This document shows, one piece after another, positions 18,452-25,762 of a stretch of DNA of 64,000 bases. Origin of the DNA: IDS-8 sp964607425 (GTDB taxonomy: Bacteria; Pseudomonadota; Gammaproteobacteria; Steroidobacterales; Woeseiaceae); contig CAZSKQ010000004.1 in the NCBI GenBank assembly GCA_964607425.1, positions 1-64,000 on the forward strand. Reading direction: 5' to 3'. The first letter of the stretch is position 1, and each line of letters begins with the position of its first letter. Below the pieces are notes generated by a model. The model saw nothing but the letters and a program-made list of their open reading frames with translations. It had not been told where the DNA came from and ran no database searches. A program made the position numbers and the translations under genes.

Positions 18452-18551
18452 NNNNNNNNNNNNNNNNNNNNNNNNNNNNNNNNNNNNNNNNNNNNNNNNN
18501 NNNNNNNNNNNNNNNNNNNNNNNNNNNNNNNNNNNNNNNNNNNNNNNNNNN
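18452..18551. other. Assembly gap (100 N) flanked by an identical 55-bp repeat
   Basis: Exactly 100 unknown bases. The flanking sequences are the same 55-bp stretch, so the gap may be an artefact with no missing sequence, or may hide additional tandem copies of a REP-containing unit. Confidence 0.97.
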
Positions 18552-18606
18552 GTTGAGTTCCGGCATTGGTTCCGCAGGCGCGCCGGTCGCCCGCATGGCG
18601 GGCTCC
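18552..18606. repeat. 55-bp direct repeat, right copy at contig start
   Basis: Identical copy of 18397-18451. It begins with the terminal bases of rarD including the TGA stop codon and ends within an inverted type A REP. Confidence 0.9.
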
Positions 18607-18761
18607 GCTGCGAATTGCCACCGCTGGCGGTCGCCCGCATGGCGGGCTCCTACAGCGCCGGGAACGGTAGGAGCGCGCATTGAGCGCGATGCCACGGCGG
18701 CTGATGGCGGGCTGCGCTGCGGATGCCACTGCTGGCGGTCGCCCGCATGGCGGGCTCCTAC
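18585..18761. repeat. Cluster of four REP elements downstream of rarD and pfkB-like gene
   Basis: Between convergent genes lie inverted type A REPs at 18585-18606 (lacking the TAC end), 18629-18653 and 18737-18761, and a forward type B REP at 18667-18693 with one altered stem base. The last inverted copy contains the stop codon of the PfkB-like gene (CTA on the plus strand at 18758-18760). Together with the N gap this explains the coding-free stretch between rarD and the kinase. Confidence 0.88.
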
Positions 18762-19669
18762 AGCGCGGATTCCAGGCTGCGCTGCCAGTCAAGCCCCTGC
18801 AGCCGAGCCGCGAGCGCGCGTGCGATGAACGCGGGGCGGCTGCCGGCGGAAAAGGGCTCGCCGTGTCCGGACAATCGAGCCGTCTCGCCATTGCCCCGGG
18901 CGAACGACACTCCCCGTTTCGCCGCTACGACCGTGCCGGCCGCGCCACGCTGGCACAGCGCCGCAGCCATCGTATCCGGTTCCCTCGCCACCTCGTCGCC
19001 GAGTATCGCGCGCGCCTGGTCCGCTGTGCAGACGAGGAGTTCGACACCATGGAGGCTGAGCGGCAGCCTCGGCGCGCTTGCCGTCGACGTGCCGTCGATG
19101 ACGAGCGGCAGCTCGTGTTCACGGCAGCCCGCGATCAGGAAAGCCAGCGAATCCGCGGGCAGGCTTGCGTCGGCGAACACGAGCGCCGAGTTGCCGATCT
19201 GGATCCAGCGGTTCTGGATAAAGCCGCGATCCATCGAGTCGCAGATTTCCATGTCCGCGAAGCCCGCGTACAGTTTGCCGTCGAGATCCAGAACGGCGAT
19301 CGAGGTGGCGGTTGGCCGCGACAGGCTCTTCTGCACCAGGCCGGTGTCGATGCCCTGCTGCGCGGCGTCCATGACGATCGAACGGCCATCCTGGTCGTCG
19401 CCCACTATCGCAATGAGCTTGCACGCGATCGATCGCCGTGCCAGCTCCGCGGCAACATTGCGCGCCATGCCTCCGGCGAGTTTCCTGCCGGATACCGGGT
19501 TCACGGTTCCGGGATGGCCGGGGCCGCGCAAGGTGAGGACCTGGTCCACCGTCATCCCGCCGAGGCAGCAGATCGTGGCACGCTCGTCGGCCTGCCTGCG
19601 CGGCGGGCTGTTCACGGCCGGCGGCGCACGGCCGGTCCGGCCGCCCAATTGCCGCGGGCGCACCGGCAC
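18758..19669 (-). CDS. PfkB/ribokinase-family protein, probably defective
   Basis: Predicted 303-residue ribokinase-fold protein. N-terminal family features are present: ICCLGGMTVDQ (first strand), the substrate-binding region GGMARNVAAELARRS, IVGDDQDGRS and ATSIAVLD, resembling PsuK-type pseudouridine or sugar kinases. The usual catalytic motif TGAGDAF appears as AGSRPAF, with the catalytic Asp and the anion-hole glycines lost, and the protein stops soon after (DWQRSLESAL) where homologues continue for about 20-30 residues. The TAG stop is the foot of a REP element. It may be a pseudogene or a non-kinase paralogue. The GTG start is weakly supported. Confidence 0.65.
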   Translation of the reverse strand: MPVRPRQLGGRTGRAPPAVNSPPRRQADERATICCLGGMTVDQVLTLRGPGHPGTVNPVSGRKLAGGMARNVAAELARRSIACKLIAIVGDDQDGRSIVMDAAQQGIDTGLVQKSLSRPTATSIAVLDLDGKLYAGFADMEICDSMDRGFIQNRWIQIGNSALVFADASLPADSLAFLIAGCREHELPLVIDGTSTASAPRLPLSLHGVELLVCTADQARAILGDEVAREPDTMAAALCQRGAAGTVVAAKRGVSFARGNGETARLSGHGEPFSAGSRPAFIARALAARLQGLDWQRSLESAL

Positions 19670-19834
19670 CCGGGGAGGCAGGTGCGCGCCCTGCGCACCG
19701 CAACGGGACGCCGCAGTTCTCGCACAAGCCGTTGCATCACCGGTGGCTCGCTCATCCGGAAACGATAGCGCTACGATAGCATTGCCGCGGCAGGCGGTGG
19801 TACCTTCGGCCGATTGCAGGTCGAGGGGAGGACC

Positions 19835-20554
19835 TTGCGTAGCAACGGCTTGATCCTGGCGGCAGCGTTAACGGTGCTCGCTGTTTCGTTCTGGAATCGC
19901 AACGATGTGCCGGCCGGCGCGGATGTGCTGCCGGCTCTGCAAAACGAACCCCGGCAGGCTCCCACGGCGCGGCCGGCGTTCTCCGTGCAGTGGCAGGGCG
20001 TCGACTACCGGGTCGAACCACAGTTCGAATACGATCTTTACGGCATGGTTGTGTCTTACCGGCAGCACGACGGTTCGAGCCGCATGCACCGGCGCGCGAA
20101 CGATCACCTCAACGTAGCTGACCTCTGCGTCGTCTGGGGCGATAATGCGCAGAGCCCATACCTGCCGAAGCTCGAATTCTGGAACGGAGTGTTCACCTGT
20201 AACGTCAAGACGTCCGACCGTGAGGTCTGGGCCAGCTTCGACATGAGCGCGATGTCGAACAATCACCTGATCTCCGACGATCCGCGGATCCGTGCGCGGG
20301 TGAGAGACGTCGCTATCGGCGACCAGGTACACGTGCGCGGGATGCTCGCGAGTTACGGCACCGGGGGTAATCACCGCGGCACCAGCACGACGCGCAGCGA
20401 TACGGGCGACGGCGCCTGCGAGACGATATACGTTGAAACGTTCGAGATCGTGGCCGACGCGGTCAGCTACTGGCGCCGCGCCATGTACGGGGCGCTCGCC
20501 GTCGTTGCCTTGCTGCTGGTAGCGCATTTTCGGCGGCCATACCGGCCATACTGA
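19835..20554 (+). CDS. Conserved membrane-anchored hypothetical protein
   Basis: Predicted 239-residue protein of unknown function with one N-terminal transmembrane segment (LILAAALTVLAVSFW) and one near the C-terminus (YGALAVVALLLVAHF), leaving about 180 residues outside the membrane. The middle domain has the conserved-looking motifs YDLYGMVVSYRQHDG, LNVADLCVVWGDNA and GTSTTRSDTGDGACETI. Hypothetical proteins with these motifs occur near other gammaproteobacterial genes, but I know of no assigned function. A TTG at 19835 is preceded by GGGGAGGACC, the best ribosome binding site; a TTG at 19814 is an alternative. It is divergent from the PfkB-like gene and 18 bases ahead of the trans-sulfuration enzyme. 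Confidence 0.75.
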   Translation: MRSNGLILAAALTVLAVSFWNRNDVPAGADVLPALQNEPRQAPTARPAFSVQWQGVDYRVEPQFEYDLYGMVVSYRQHDGSSRMHRRANDHLNVADLCVVWGDNAQSPYLPKLEFWNGVFTCNVKTSDREVWASFDMSAMSNNHLISDDPRIRARVRDVAIGDQVHVRGMLASYGTGGNHRGTSTTRSDTGDGACETIYVETFEIVADAVSYWRRAMYGALAVVALLLVAHFRRPYRPY

Positions 20555-20572
20555 GTTTCAGCGGAGGATCGC

Positions 20573-21721
20573 ATGACCCATAAATCACGCCCCACATCCG
20601 AGACCCTGGTAGTGCAGGGCATGCACTACGTCGATCCCGGTACGGGTGCGATCGTGCCCCCGGTGCAGCTGTCGACCACGTTCGCGCGCGACCAGGACTA
20701 CGAGCTCGTCTCGGCGGCGCACAACTACGCGCGCGATCATAACCCGACGTTTCTCCCGGCGGAGCGCATGCTCGCGGAACTGGAGGGCGGGGCAGGGGCG
20801 CTGCTGTTTCCATCCGGCATGGCCGCCGCCATGGCGGTGATACAAACGCTCGCGCCGGGCGACCGCATAGTCGCAGCCAAGGTCATGTATTGGGGACTGC
20901 GCAACTGGCTGCTGCGTTTCGCGGACCAATGGGGCCTCGAGGTCGAGCTGTTCGATCCGACGCTGCCGGACGCGCTCGCGGCCGCGGTGCGGACGGGCAC
21001 GCGCCTGGTCTGGATCGAGACGCCCTGCAATCCGACCTGGGACGTCATCGACATCGCGCACGCGGCCGAGATCGCGCATGGGTGCGGCGCGCGGCTGGCG
21101 GTGGATTCGACCGTGCCGACACCGGCGCTGTCCAGGCCTCTCGAGCTGGGTGCCGATCTCGTCTTGCATTCGGCCACCAAGTACCTGAACGGCCACGGCG
21201 ACGTCGTGGCCGGCGCGCTGGTCACCGCGCGCGAGGACGACGAATGGAGCCGCATCCGCGAGGTGCGCGCGGAGGGCGGGGCGCTGCTTGGATCCTTTGA
21301 AGCCTGGCTGCTGCAACGGGGCATGCGAACGCTGTTCGTGCGCGTGGCGAGAGCCAGTGCCACCGCGCTCTCGATTGCGCGGCATTTCGAGCAGCATCCC
21401 CGGATCGAGCAGGTACTTTATCCCGGCCTCGAGTCCCACCGGGGCCATGCGCTTGCCGCGCGCCAGATGCGAGGTGGCTTCGGCGGCATGTTGTCGCTCA
21501 GGGTGAAGGGCGGGGCGGCGGCGGCTTTGGCGGTCGCGAAAGCCTGCCGCGTGTTCATTCGAGCGACATCCCTCGGCGGCGTCGAGAGCCTCATCGAACA
21601 CCGCTACACGACCGAAGGGCCAACGAGCCCCATACCCGAGGACCTGCTGCGCCTCTCCATCGGCCTTGAAACGCCCGACGATCTCATCGCTGACCTGGAA
21701 CAGGCGCTGTCGGGCCTCTGA
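20573..21721 (+). CDS. Trans-sulfuration family PLP-dependent enzyme
   Basis: Predicted 382-residue cytosolic PLP enzyme of the Cys/Met metabolism family (cystathionine gamma-synthase, cystathionine lyases, methionine gamma-lyase). Key features are an N-terminal PPVQLSTTF, LFPSGMAAAMAVIQ, IETPCNPTWDVIDI and HSATKYLNGHGDV with the Schiff-base Lys, and the C-terminal SLGGVESLIEHR. The usual YSR-x-GNPT of the active site reads YARDHNPTFLPAE, a deviation that may alter substrate choice, so the reaction is left open. It is well supported by GCGGAGGATCGC before the ATG. Confidence 0.88.
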   Translation: MTHKSRPTSETLVVQGMHYVDPGTGAIVPPVQLSTTFARDQDYELVSAAHNYARDHNPTFLPAERMLAELEGGAGALLFPSGMAAAMAVIQTLAPGDRIVAAKVMYWGLRNWLLRFADQWGLEVELFDPTLPDALAAAVRTGTRLVWIETPCNPTWDVIDIAHAAEIAHGCGARLAVDSTVPTPALSRPLELGADLVLHSATKYLNGHGDVVAGALVTAREDDEWSRIREVRAEGGALLGSFEAWLLQRGMRTLFVRVARASATALSIARHFEQHPRIEQVLYPGLESHRGHALAARQMRGGFGGMLSLRVKGGAAAALAVAKACRVFIRATSLGGVESLIEHRYTTEGPTSPIPEDLLRLSIGLETPDDLIADLEQALSGL

Positions 21722-21787
21722 TGGCGCGCCCTGCGGGCGGTGCCGTTGTCCGCGGCATCGCCCGCCAGGTCGCCGGGAGGCAGGGAA

Positions 21788-22039
21788 CTACCGGCGCTCC
21801 GCGCGTGCCTGCGGTACGACGTCGAGCAATACGTGGCGTAGCAGCACCTCGTAACTCCGCGTTTCCATCAGCAGGCCGTCCGGTAGCTCGAGCGTGTGGA
21901 TCGGGCGGTCCTCGTCGTCCCGGATCTCCTGCAGGAGCCGCTCGCCCTCCCGGTAGACCTTGTACCGAACGTCCCGATGGCGGCCGAATTTCAGCAGCAC
22001 GGTGCTGTCGGTCCAGTCCTGAATGACTTCCGTTGCCAC
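21788..22039 (-). CDS. Small hypothetical protein
   Basis: Predicted 83-residue cytosolic protein, acidic and strand-rich (STVLLKFGRHRDVRYKVYRE, IHTLELPDGLLMETRSYE). I do not recognise the family. The GTG at 22039 is preceded by GGAAGGAGGAGGACAGAC, a strong ribosome binding site, and is preferred over the upstream ATG at 22078, which would put that site inside the gene. It stands alone, convergent with the trans-sulfuration gene. Confidence 0.6.
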   Translation of the reverse strand: MATEVIQDWTDSTVLLKFGRHRDVRYKVYREGERLLQEIRDDEDRPIHTLELPDGLLMETRSYEVLLRHVLLDVVPQARAERR

Positions 22040-22399
22040 GTCTGTCCTCCTCCTTCCAAGCAGTTGCGGGAGAGACATTGCAAGCCGCGTACCATTTCAT
22101 CAATGTTATTATAAAAACGTTGTAAACATATATAATTAAAAGAAAATAATGGTTTTGCCGGTATCGAGCCAGACCCCGCCGCCTGTACGCTGCGCGTCAG
22201 CTTCCGACGCGGATTCAGGCGATTTGCGACAAGTGGTTGACATAAGCCCGTGGGACTCGCTGCCGCCGGCGGGGTCCGCTTCAACAGTCCCCATTCACGC
22301 TGCGGCAAGCGGCCGCGGCGTTTTGTGACACGCTTGCTGGCTCGTCTTGACGCACTTCAGCAGTATCCGCAGCTCTTGAGGACCATTGCGGAAGTGCCT
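22040..22399. other. 360-base intergenic region with an AT-rich island
   Basis: No convincing gene is visible. From about 22090 to 22165 the composition turns sharply AT-rich in an otherwise GC-rich window and contains TATAAT on both strands (minus strand at 22113-22108, plus strand at 22131-22136), but no well-spaced -35 box accompanies either. The likely role is a promoter region for the leftward small gene and the rightward gene at 22400. The rest is ordinary GC-rich sequence with an open frame lacking start-site support. Confidence 0.5.
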
Positions 22400-23365
22400 G
22401 TGAAACGACTGCTGATCCTGGCGGCGCTGCTCGGTGCCACCGGCTACTTCGGATCGAAGTTCTACCTGCACGACAAGGTGAGCCGCAATCTCGACCTGGT
22501 GCTGGATGCCGCGCGACCCTTTGTGGACGTGCAGTACGAAGGTGTCAGTTCCACGCTTTCCGGCGACCTCAGCATCGACGGCATCACGATGCGCGTGCGC
22601 GGCTTCGCCGACCCGGTGCGCATCGCCAGCGTCAAGCTCGCAACGTCCGGCTATTTCGAGCTACTCGATCTGGCCAGCATCGGCAAGCGTTCCGGCGGCA
22701 ACTTCGAAGTTCCGCAAGCGCTCGGCATTGCATTCGAAGGTGTCCGGGTGGCGATCGGAGCCGACTTCATGCGTGCCGTCGAGGAAGCTCGCCTTGCCCG
22801 GTACGGCATGCAGGGCGTACCCGATCCGGCAGCGGCCTGCGTCGGCAAGTACGGCTTCTCTGTCGATACCTTGCGGCAGCTTGGCTACGACGAGCTCGTG
22901 ATCGACGCAGGCATGGGGTACCGACAACTGGACGGACGGCTGCTGATCGATCTTTCGAACGATGTTGCCGGGATGTACGACCTGTCCATGGTTCTGACCT
23001 TCGACGGTGTGCCGGCGCCGCAGGCCCTGATGACGGGAACGTTCCAGCCGCGGTTGGTTGCCGGCCGCCTGGAATACGTGGACCGGTCGCTGGAGCAGCG
23101 CGTGATGAAGCTCTGCACCGAGGTGGAGAAGCTGCCCGTCGAAACCGTCATAGCGGCACGGGTGGATGCATTCCAGACTGTCGGCGGATCGAACGGCATC
23201 GAGTTCGACGAATACGTCATCGATCCTTACGTCGAGTTCCTGCATGGAAAGGATCGCTTCGTGATCACCGCGCAACCGCTCGAACCGGTGAACCTGCGGC
23301 AGCTCGGCCTGTACAAGCCGAGTGACGTGCCCGCGTTGTTGAACCTGACCGCGGAGGCGCTCTGA
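22400..23365 (+). CDS. Hypothetical membrane-anchored periplasmic protein
   Basis: Predicted 321-residue protein with an N-terminal signal anchor (KRLLILAALLGATGYFGSKF) and a long periplasmic domain rich in beta strands, for example VQYEGVSSTLSGDLSIDGIT and YDLSMVLTFDGV. It somewhat resembles AsmA- or YdgA-like lipid-interface proteins in its alternating strand pattern, but I cannot place it in a family. The GTG at 22400 puts the hydrophobic segment at the extreme N-terminus; the open frame reaches back to 22250 but that part is arginine-rich and non-signal-like. It ends 6 bases before the convergent aldo-keto reductase stop. Confidence 0.7.
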   Translation: MKRLLILAALLGATGYFGSKFYLHDKVSRNLDLVLDAARPFVDVQYEGVSSTLSGDLSIDGITMRVRGFADPVRIASVKLATSGYFELLDLASIGKRSGGNFEVPQALGIAFEGVRVAIGADFMRAVEEARLARYGMQGVPDPAAACVGKYGFSVDTLRQLGYDELVIDAGMGYRQLDGRLLIDLSNDVAGMYDLSMVLTFDGVPAPQALMTGTFQPRLVAGRLEYVDRSLEQRVMKLCTEVEKLPVETVIAARVDAFQTVGGSNGIEFDEYVIDPYVEFLHGKDRFVITAQPLEPVNLRQLGLYKPSDVPALLNLTAEAL

Positions 23366-23370
23366 CCGTT

Positions 23371-24291
23371 TCAGAGTCCCTGCAGGAACCCGGCGATACG
23401 TTCGCGCGCCGCCTGGTCTGGTAACGTTCCGAACCCGGCCCGCGCATTGTCGAGCATGTGCTTCGGGTTACTGGTCGCCGCCAGCACGCAGGTCACGTCG
23501 GGGTTCCCCAGGATGTACTTGAGAGAAAGCTGCGCCCAGCTTTCGCAGTCGAAGTCCGCGGCCCAGTCCGGCAAGGCGCGCCGGCCGATGCGTTCGAAAT
23601 AGCTGCCGTTACCGAACGGCCGGTTGATCATCACGGCCACACCTCGCTCGGCCGCCGAAGGGATGACCTGCTCGGCGGCTTGCGTTTCCATGGGCGAATA
23701 ATTCACCTGGATGAAGTCGAGCTCGTGCGAGCGGATGAGCGATGCCATCTTTTCATGACCGCTGCGGCGCGAGGTCGTGATACCGATGTAGCGGACGCGG
23801 CCGGCGTCCTTCCAGCGGCGCAGGTTTACGAGCTGCGTTTCGGCGTCCACCAGGCTGTGCACCATCACCAGGTCGAGCGGCTGCTTGCCAAGCAGGTCCT
23901 GCGAGCGCTCCAAGGAGCGCAGCCCTCGTTCGGCGCCGCGCGTGCCGACCTTGGTCGATACGAAGAGCGTATCCGTGAGGTCGAGTTCCCGCATGAAGCG
24001 GCCGAGGATACTCTCGGCGTTGCCGTATGCCGGTGCGGTGTCGACCAGTGTGCCGCCCTGGTCGACCAGCGTCCGCAGGACGGCCTTCAGCGGGCCGCCG
24101 CCGCCGGCCGGCAGGTCGTTGAACTCGTGAGACGTGCCAAGGCCGATCACCGGGAGGCGTTCGCCCATGGCCGGGATGGACCGCCTCGCCATGTGCTCCG
24201 GCGCTGGACGCGCGGCCTCCGGCAGCGCAACCGCCAGGGCGGCCGCGGCGCTGAGCTGGATGAAGTCACGGCGTCGCATCGAGAGCGGCAT
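23371..24291 (-). CDS. Aldo/keto reductase with Tat signal
   Basis: Predicted 306-residue NAD(P)H-dependent oxidoreductase exported by the Tat pathway: the N-terminus has RRRDFIQLSAAAALAVALP, a good twin-arginine signal. The TIM-barrel active site is recognisable: DTAPAYGNAES (Asp and catalytic Tyr), STKVGTRG (Lys) and MVHSLVD (His). The C-terminal SLKYILGNPDVTCVLAATSNP matches the cofactor-binding end of the barrel. Periplasmic aldo-keto reductases are unusual and the substrate is unknown. Start at 24291 or the in-frame ATG at 24279; either retains the signal. It is transcribed away from tRNA-Gly. Confidence 0.87.
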   Translation of the reverse strand: MPLSMRRRDFIQLSAAAALAVALPEAARPAPEHMARRSIPAMGERLPVIGLGTSHEFNDLPAGGGGPLKAVLRTLVDQGGTLVDTAPAYGNAESILGRFMRELDLTDTLFVSTKVGTRGAERGLRSLERSQDLLGKQPLDLVMVHSLVDAETQLVNLRRWKDAGRVRYIGITTSRRSGHEKMASLIRSHELDFIQVNYSPMETQAAEQVIPSAAERGVAVMINRPFGNGSYFERIGRRALPDWAADFDCESWAQLSLKYILGNPDVTCVLAATSNPKHMLDNARAGFGTLPDQAARERIAGFLQGL

Positions 24292-24336
24292 TTTCTCCTC
24301 CCGCGGGCAGGTTCGCTGCTAGAATAGCCGCGCACG

Positions 24337-24410
24337 GCGGGTGTAGTTCAATGGTAGAACATTAGCTTCCCAAGCTAAGAATGAGGGTTCGATTCCCTTC
24401 ACCCGCTCCA
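24337..24410 (+). tRNA. tRNA-Gly, anticodon CCC
   Basis: A 74-base cloverleaf: acceptor GCGGGTG pairs with CACCCGC, the D arm contains AGTTCAATGGTAGAAC, the anticodon stem TTAGC/GCTAA encloses loop TTCCCAA giving anticodon CCC, the T arm is AGGGTTCGATTCCCT, and CCA is encoded. A TAGAAT at 24320-24325 could be its -10 box. Confidence 0.97.
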
Positions 24411-24457
24411 GTCCTGAACGAGGATGACGCCGGGCCCTGCTTCACGGGGACGCCGGT

Positions 24458-25762
24458 TCAACGGAAGGCAGGTGGCTTATCCGCGTCCAGTTCGAGGTAA
24501 CGGTCGCGCAGCAGCGTCTGGCGGCTCACCATTTCGATTCGCTGGCCGCCGATGTAGACCTGCTCCGGGAAGCTCGCGAGCTCCAGCGGGTCGGATTCCC
24601 ATATCACCAGGTCGGCGCGCTTTCCCGGCTCGAGGCTGCCGATTTCATCGTCCACCCCGTAGATCTTCGCCGGCGCCAGCGTGACCGCGGCCAGCGCCTG
24701 TTCCCGGGCGAGCCCGTTCGCCACCGCGATGCCGGCCGATTGCGTGATATTGCGCGCGTTGTGGTTCTGCGCGGAGCCGTTGGCACCGATCGCGAAGAGC
24801 ACGCCCGCGTCGGCCAGGATCGAGGCGGCGTCGAGCCGCGAGTTCAGGTGGTCGAAATCGCGCGGCAGGTTGCCGAGCGCGTCGAGCACGACGGGCACCT
24901 CGGCCCGCGCAAGCTGCTCCGCCACCAGCCAGGCCTCGGCGCCGCCGAGCACGATTGCGCGCAGGTCGTATTCGGCAGCGAGGTCGAGCACCCTCAGGAT
25001 GTCATTCGCGCGATCGACGCGAACCAGCAAGGGGCGCGTACCGTCCAGCACCGTGCGCAGCGTTTCGAGATCCGCCCGGCTGACCGAGTACCGCCGGGTG
25101 TTGCCTCGTTCGTAAGCCGGTACGTCGCGGGCATAGTCGCGGGCATCGTCCAGCGCGGTGCGCAACACCATCAAGGCGGCGGCGCGCGAGCCGGCCGCGA
25201 GATCGCCGCCCGTTTCGCCGAGACTGGCGACGACCGCGACGGCGTGCTCGACAAGGAAGCCGCTGCCGTCGCCCAGGCTGACGACCGATGCCAGCCCGGA
25301 GAACACTTTGCTGCGGTTGCCGAATTCGTCCGGCCAGCTCGGTTCCGGCGCGATCAGCGCATGCGTGATGCCCTCGATGCGGTTGGTCGCCACCAGCGTG
25401 GAACGCGGGTTATAGGCGCTCACCACGTCGAAGCTCGCGGAAAAGCGGTTGCCGCGCTGGATGTAATCGACGGTGCCCTCGACAGCGCTGACCTCGACCA
25501 ACCCGATCTGCCCCATGGGCGTGAAGAGACCCGGTGTGACGAGCTTGCCGGCGCCGTCAATGCGGGTTGCCCCCGCGGGGACTTCCACGCCGGAACCGAC
25601 CGCGATGATTCGGCCGTCCTCGAACAGGACGGTGCCGTTCTCGATCGTGCCGGCGGGACCTACGGTGTGGACAGTGGCGCCGGTGATCGCGGTAACGTCC
25701 GCGAGGGCGGCGGCCGGAATGAGGGCGGCCAGCGCGACCCCTAACAGGCTGCTGTACTTCAT
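24458..25762 (-). CDS. Amidohydrolase-like protein lacking metal ligands, exported
   Basis: Predicted 434-residue exported protein with the amidohydrolase fold: signal peptide ending near AAALA, an N-terminal composite-barrel strand (ITGATVHTVGPAG), and a C-terminal IGSLEPGKRADLVIWESDP. The expected metal-binding PGxxDxHxH reads PGLFTPMGQ, and the later metal His and Asp positions read LLVRVDRA, VLGGAEAW and FAIGANGSAQ, so all five ligands appear lost. It is therefore probably a non-catalytic partner of the intact paralogue encoded just upstream. The ATG at 25762 overlaps that gene's TGA stop (ATGA), indicating coupled translation. Confidence 0.83.
   Translation of the reverse strand: MKYSSLLGVALAALIPAAALADVTAITGATVHTVGPAGTIENGTVLFEDGRIIAVGSGVEVPAGATRIDGAGKLVTPGLFTPMGQIGLVEVSAVEGTVDYIQRGNRFSASFDVVSAYNPRSTLVATNRIEGITHALIAPEPSWPDEFGNRSKVFSGLASVVSLGDGSGFLVEHAVAVVASLGETGGDLAAGSRAAALMVLRTALDDARDYARDVPAYERGNTRRYSVSRADLETLRTVLDGTRPLLVRVDRANDILRVLDLAAEYDLRAIVLGGAEAWLVAEQLARAEVPVVLDALGNLPRDFDHLNSRLDAASILADAGVLFAIGANGSAQNHNARNITQSAGIAVANGLAREQALAAVTLAPAKIYGVDDEIGSLEPGKRADLVIWESDPLELASFPEQVYIGGQRIEMVSRQTLLRDRYLELDADKPPAFR

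Noticed and set aside
18397..18606. The 55-bp direct repeat as target-site duplication of an insertion
   Set aside because: It is far longer than usual target duplications and coincides exactly with the edges of a 100-N gap, so overlapping contig ends are a simpler explanation.
19690..19736. A cysteine-rich reading (CNGLCENCG) on the minus strand upstream of the PfkB-like gene
   Set aside because: It suggests a zinc ribbon but is preceded by a stop codon, has no ATG, and continues into the wrong frame of the kinase gene.
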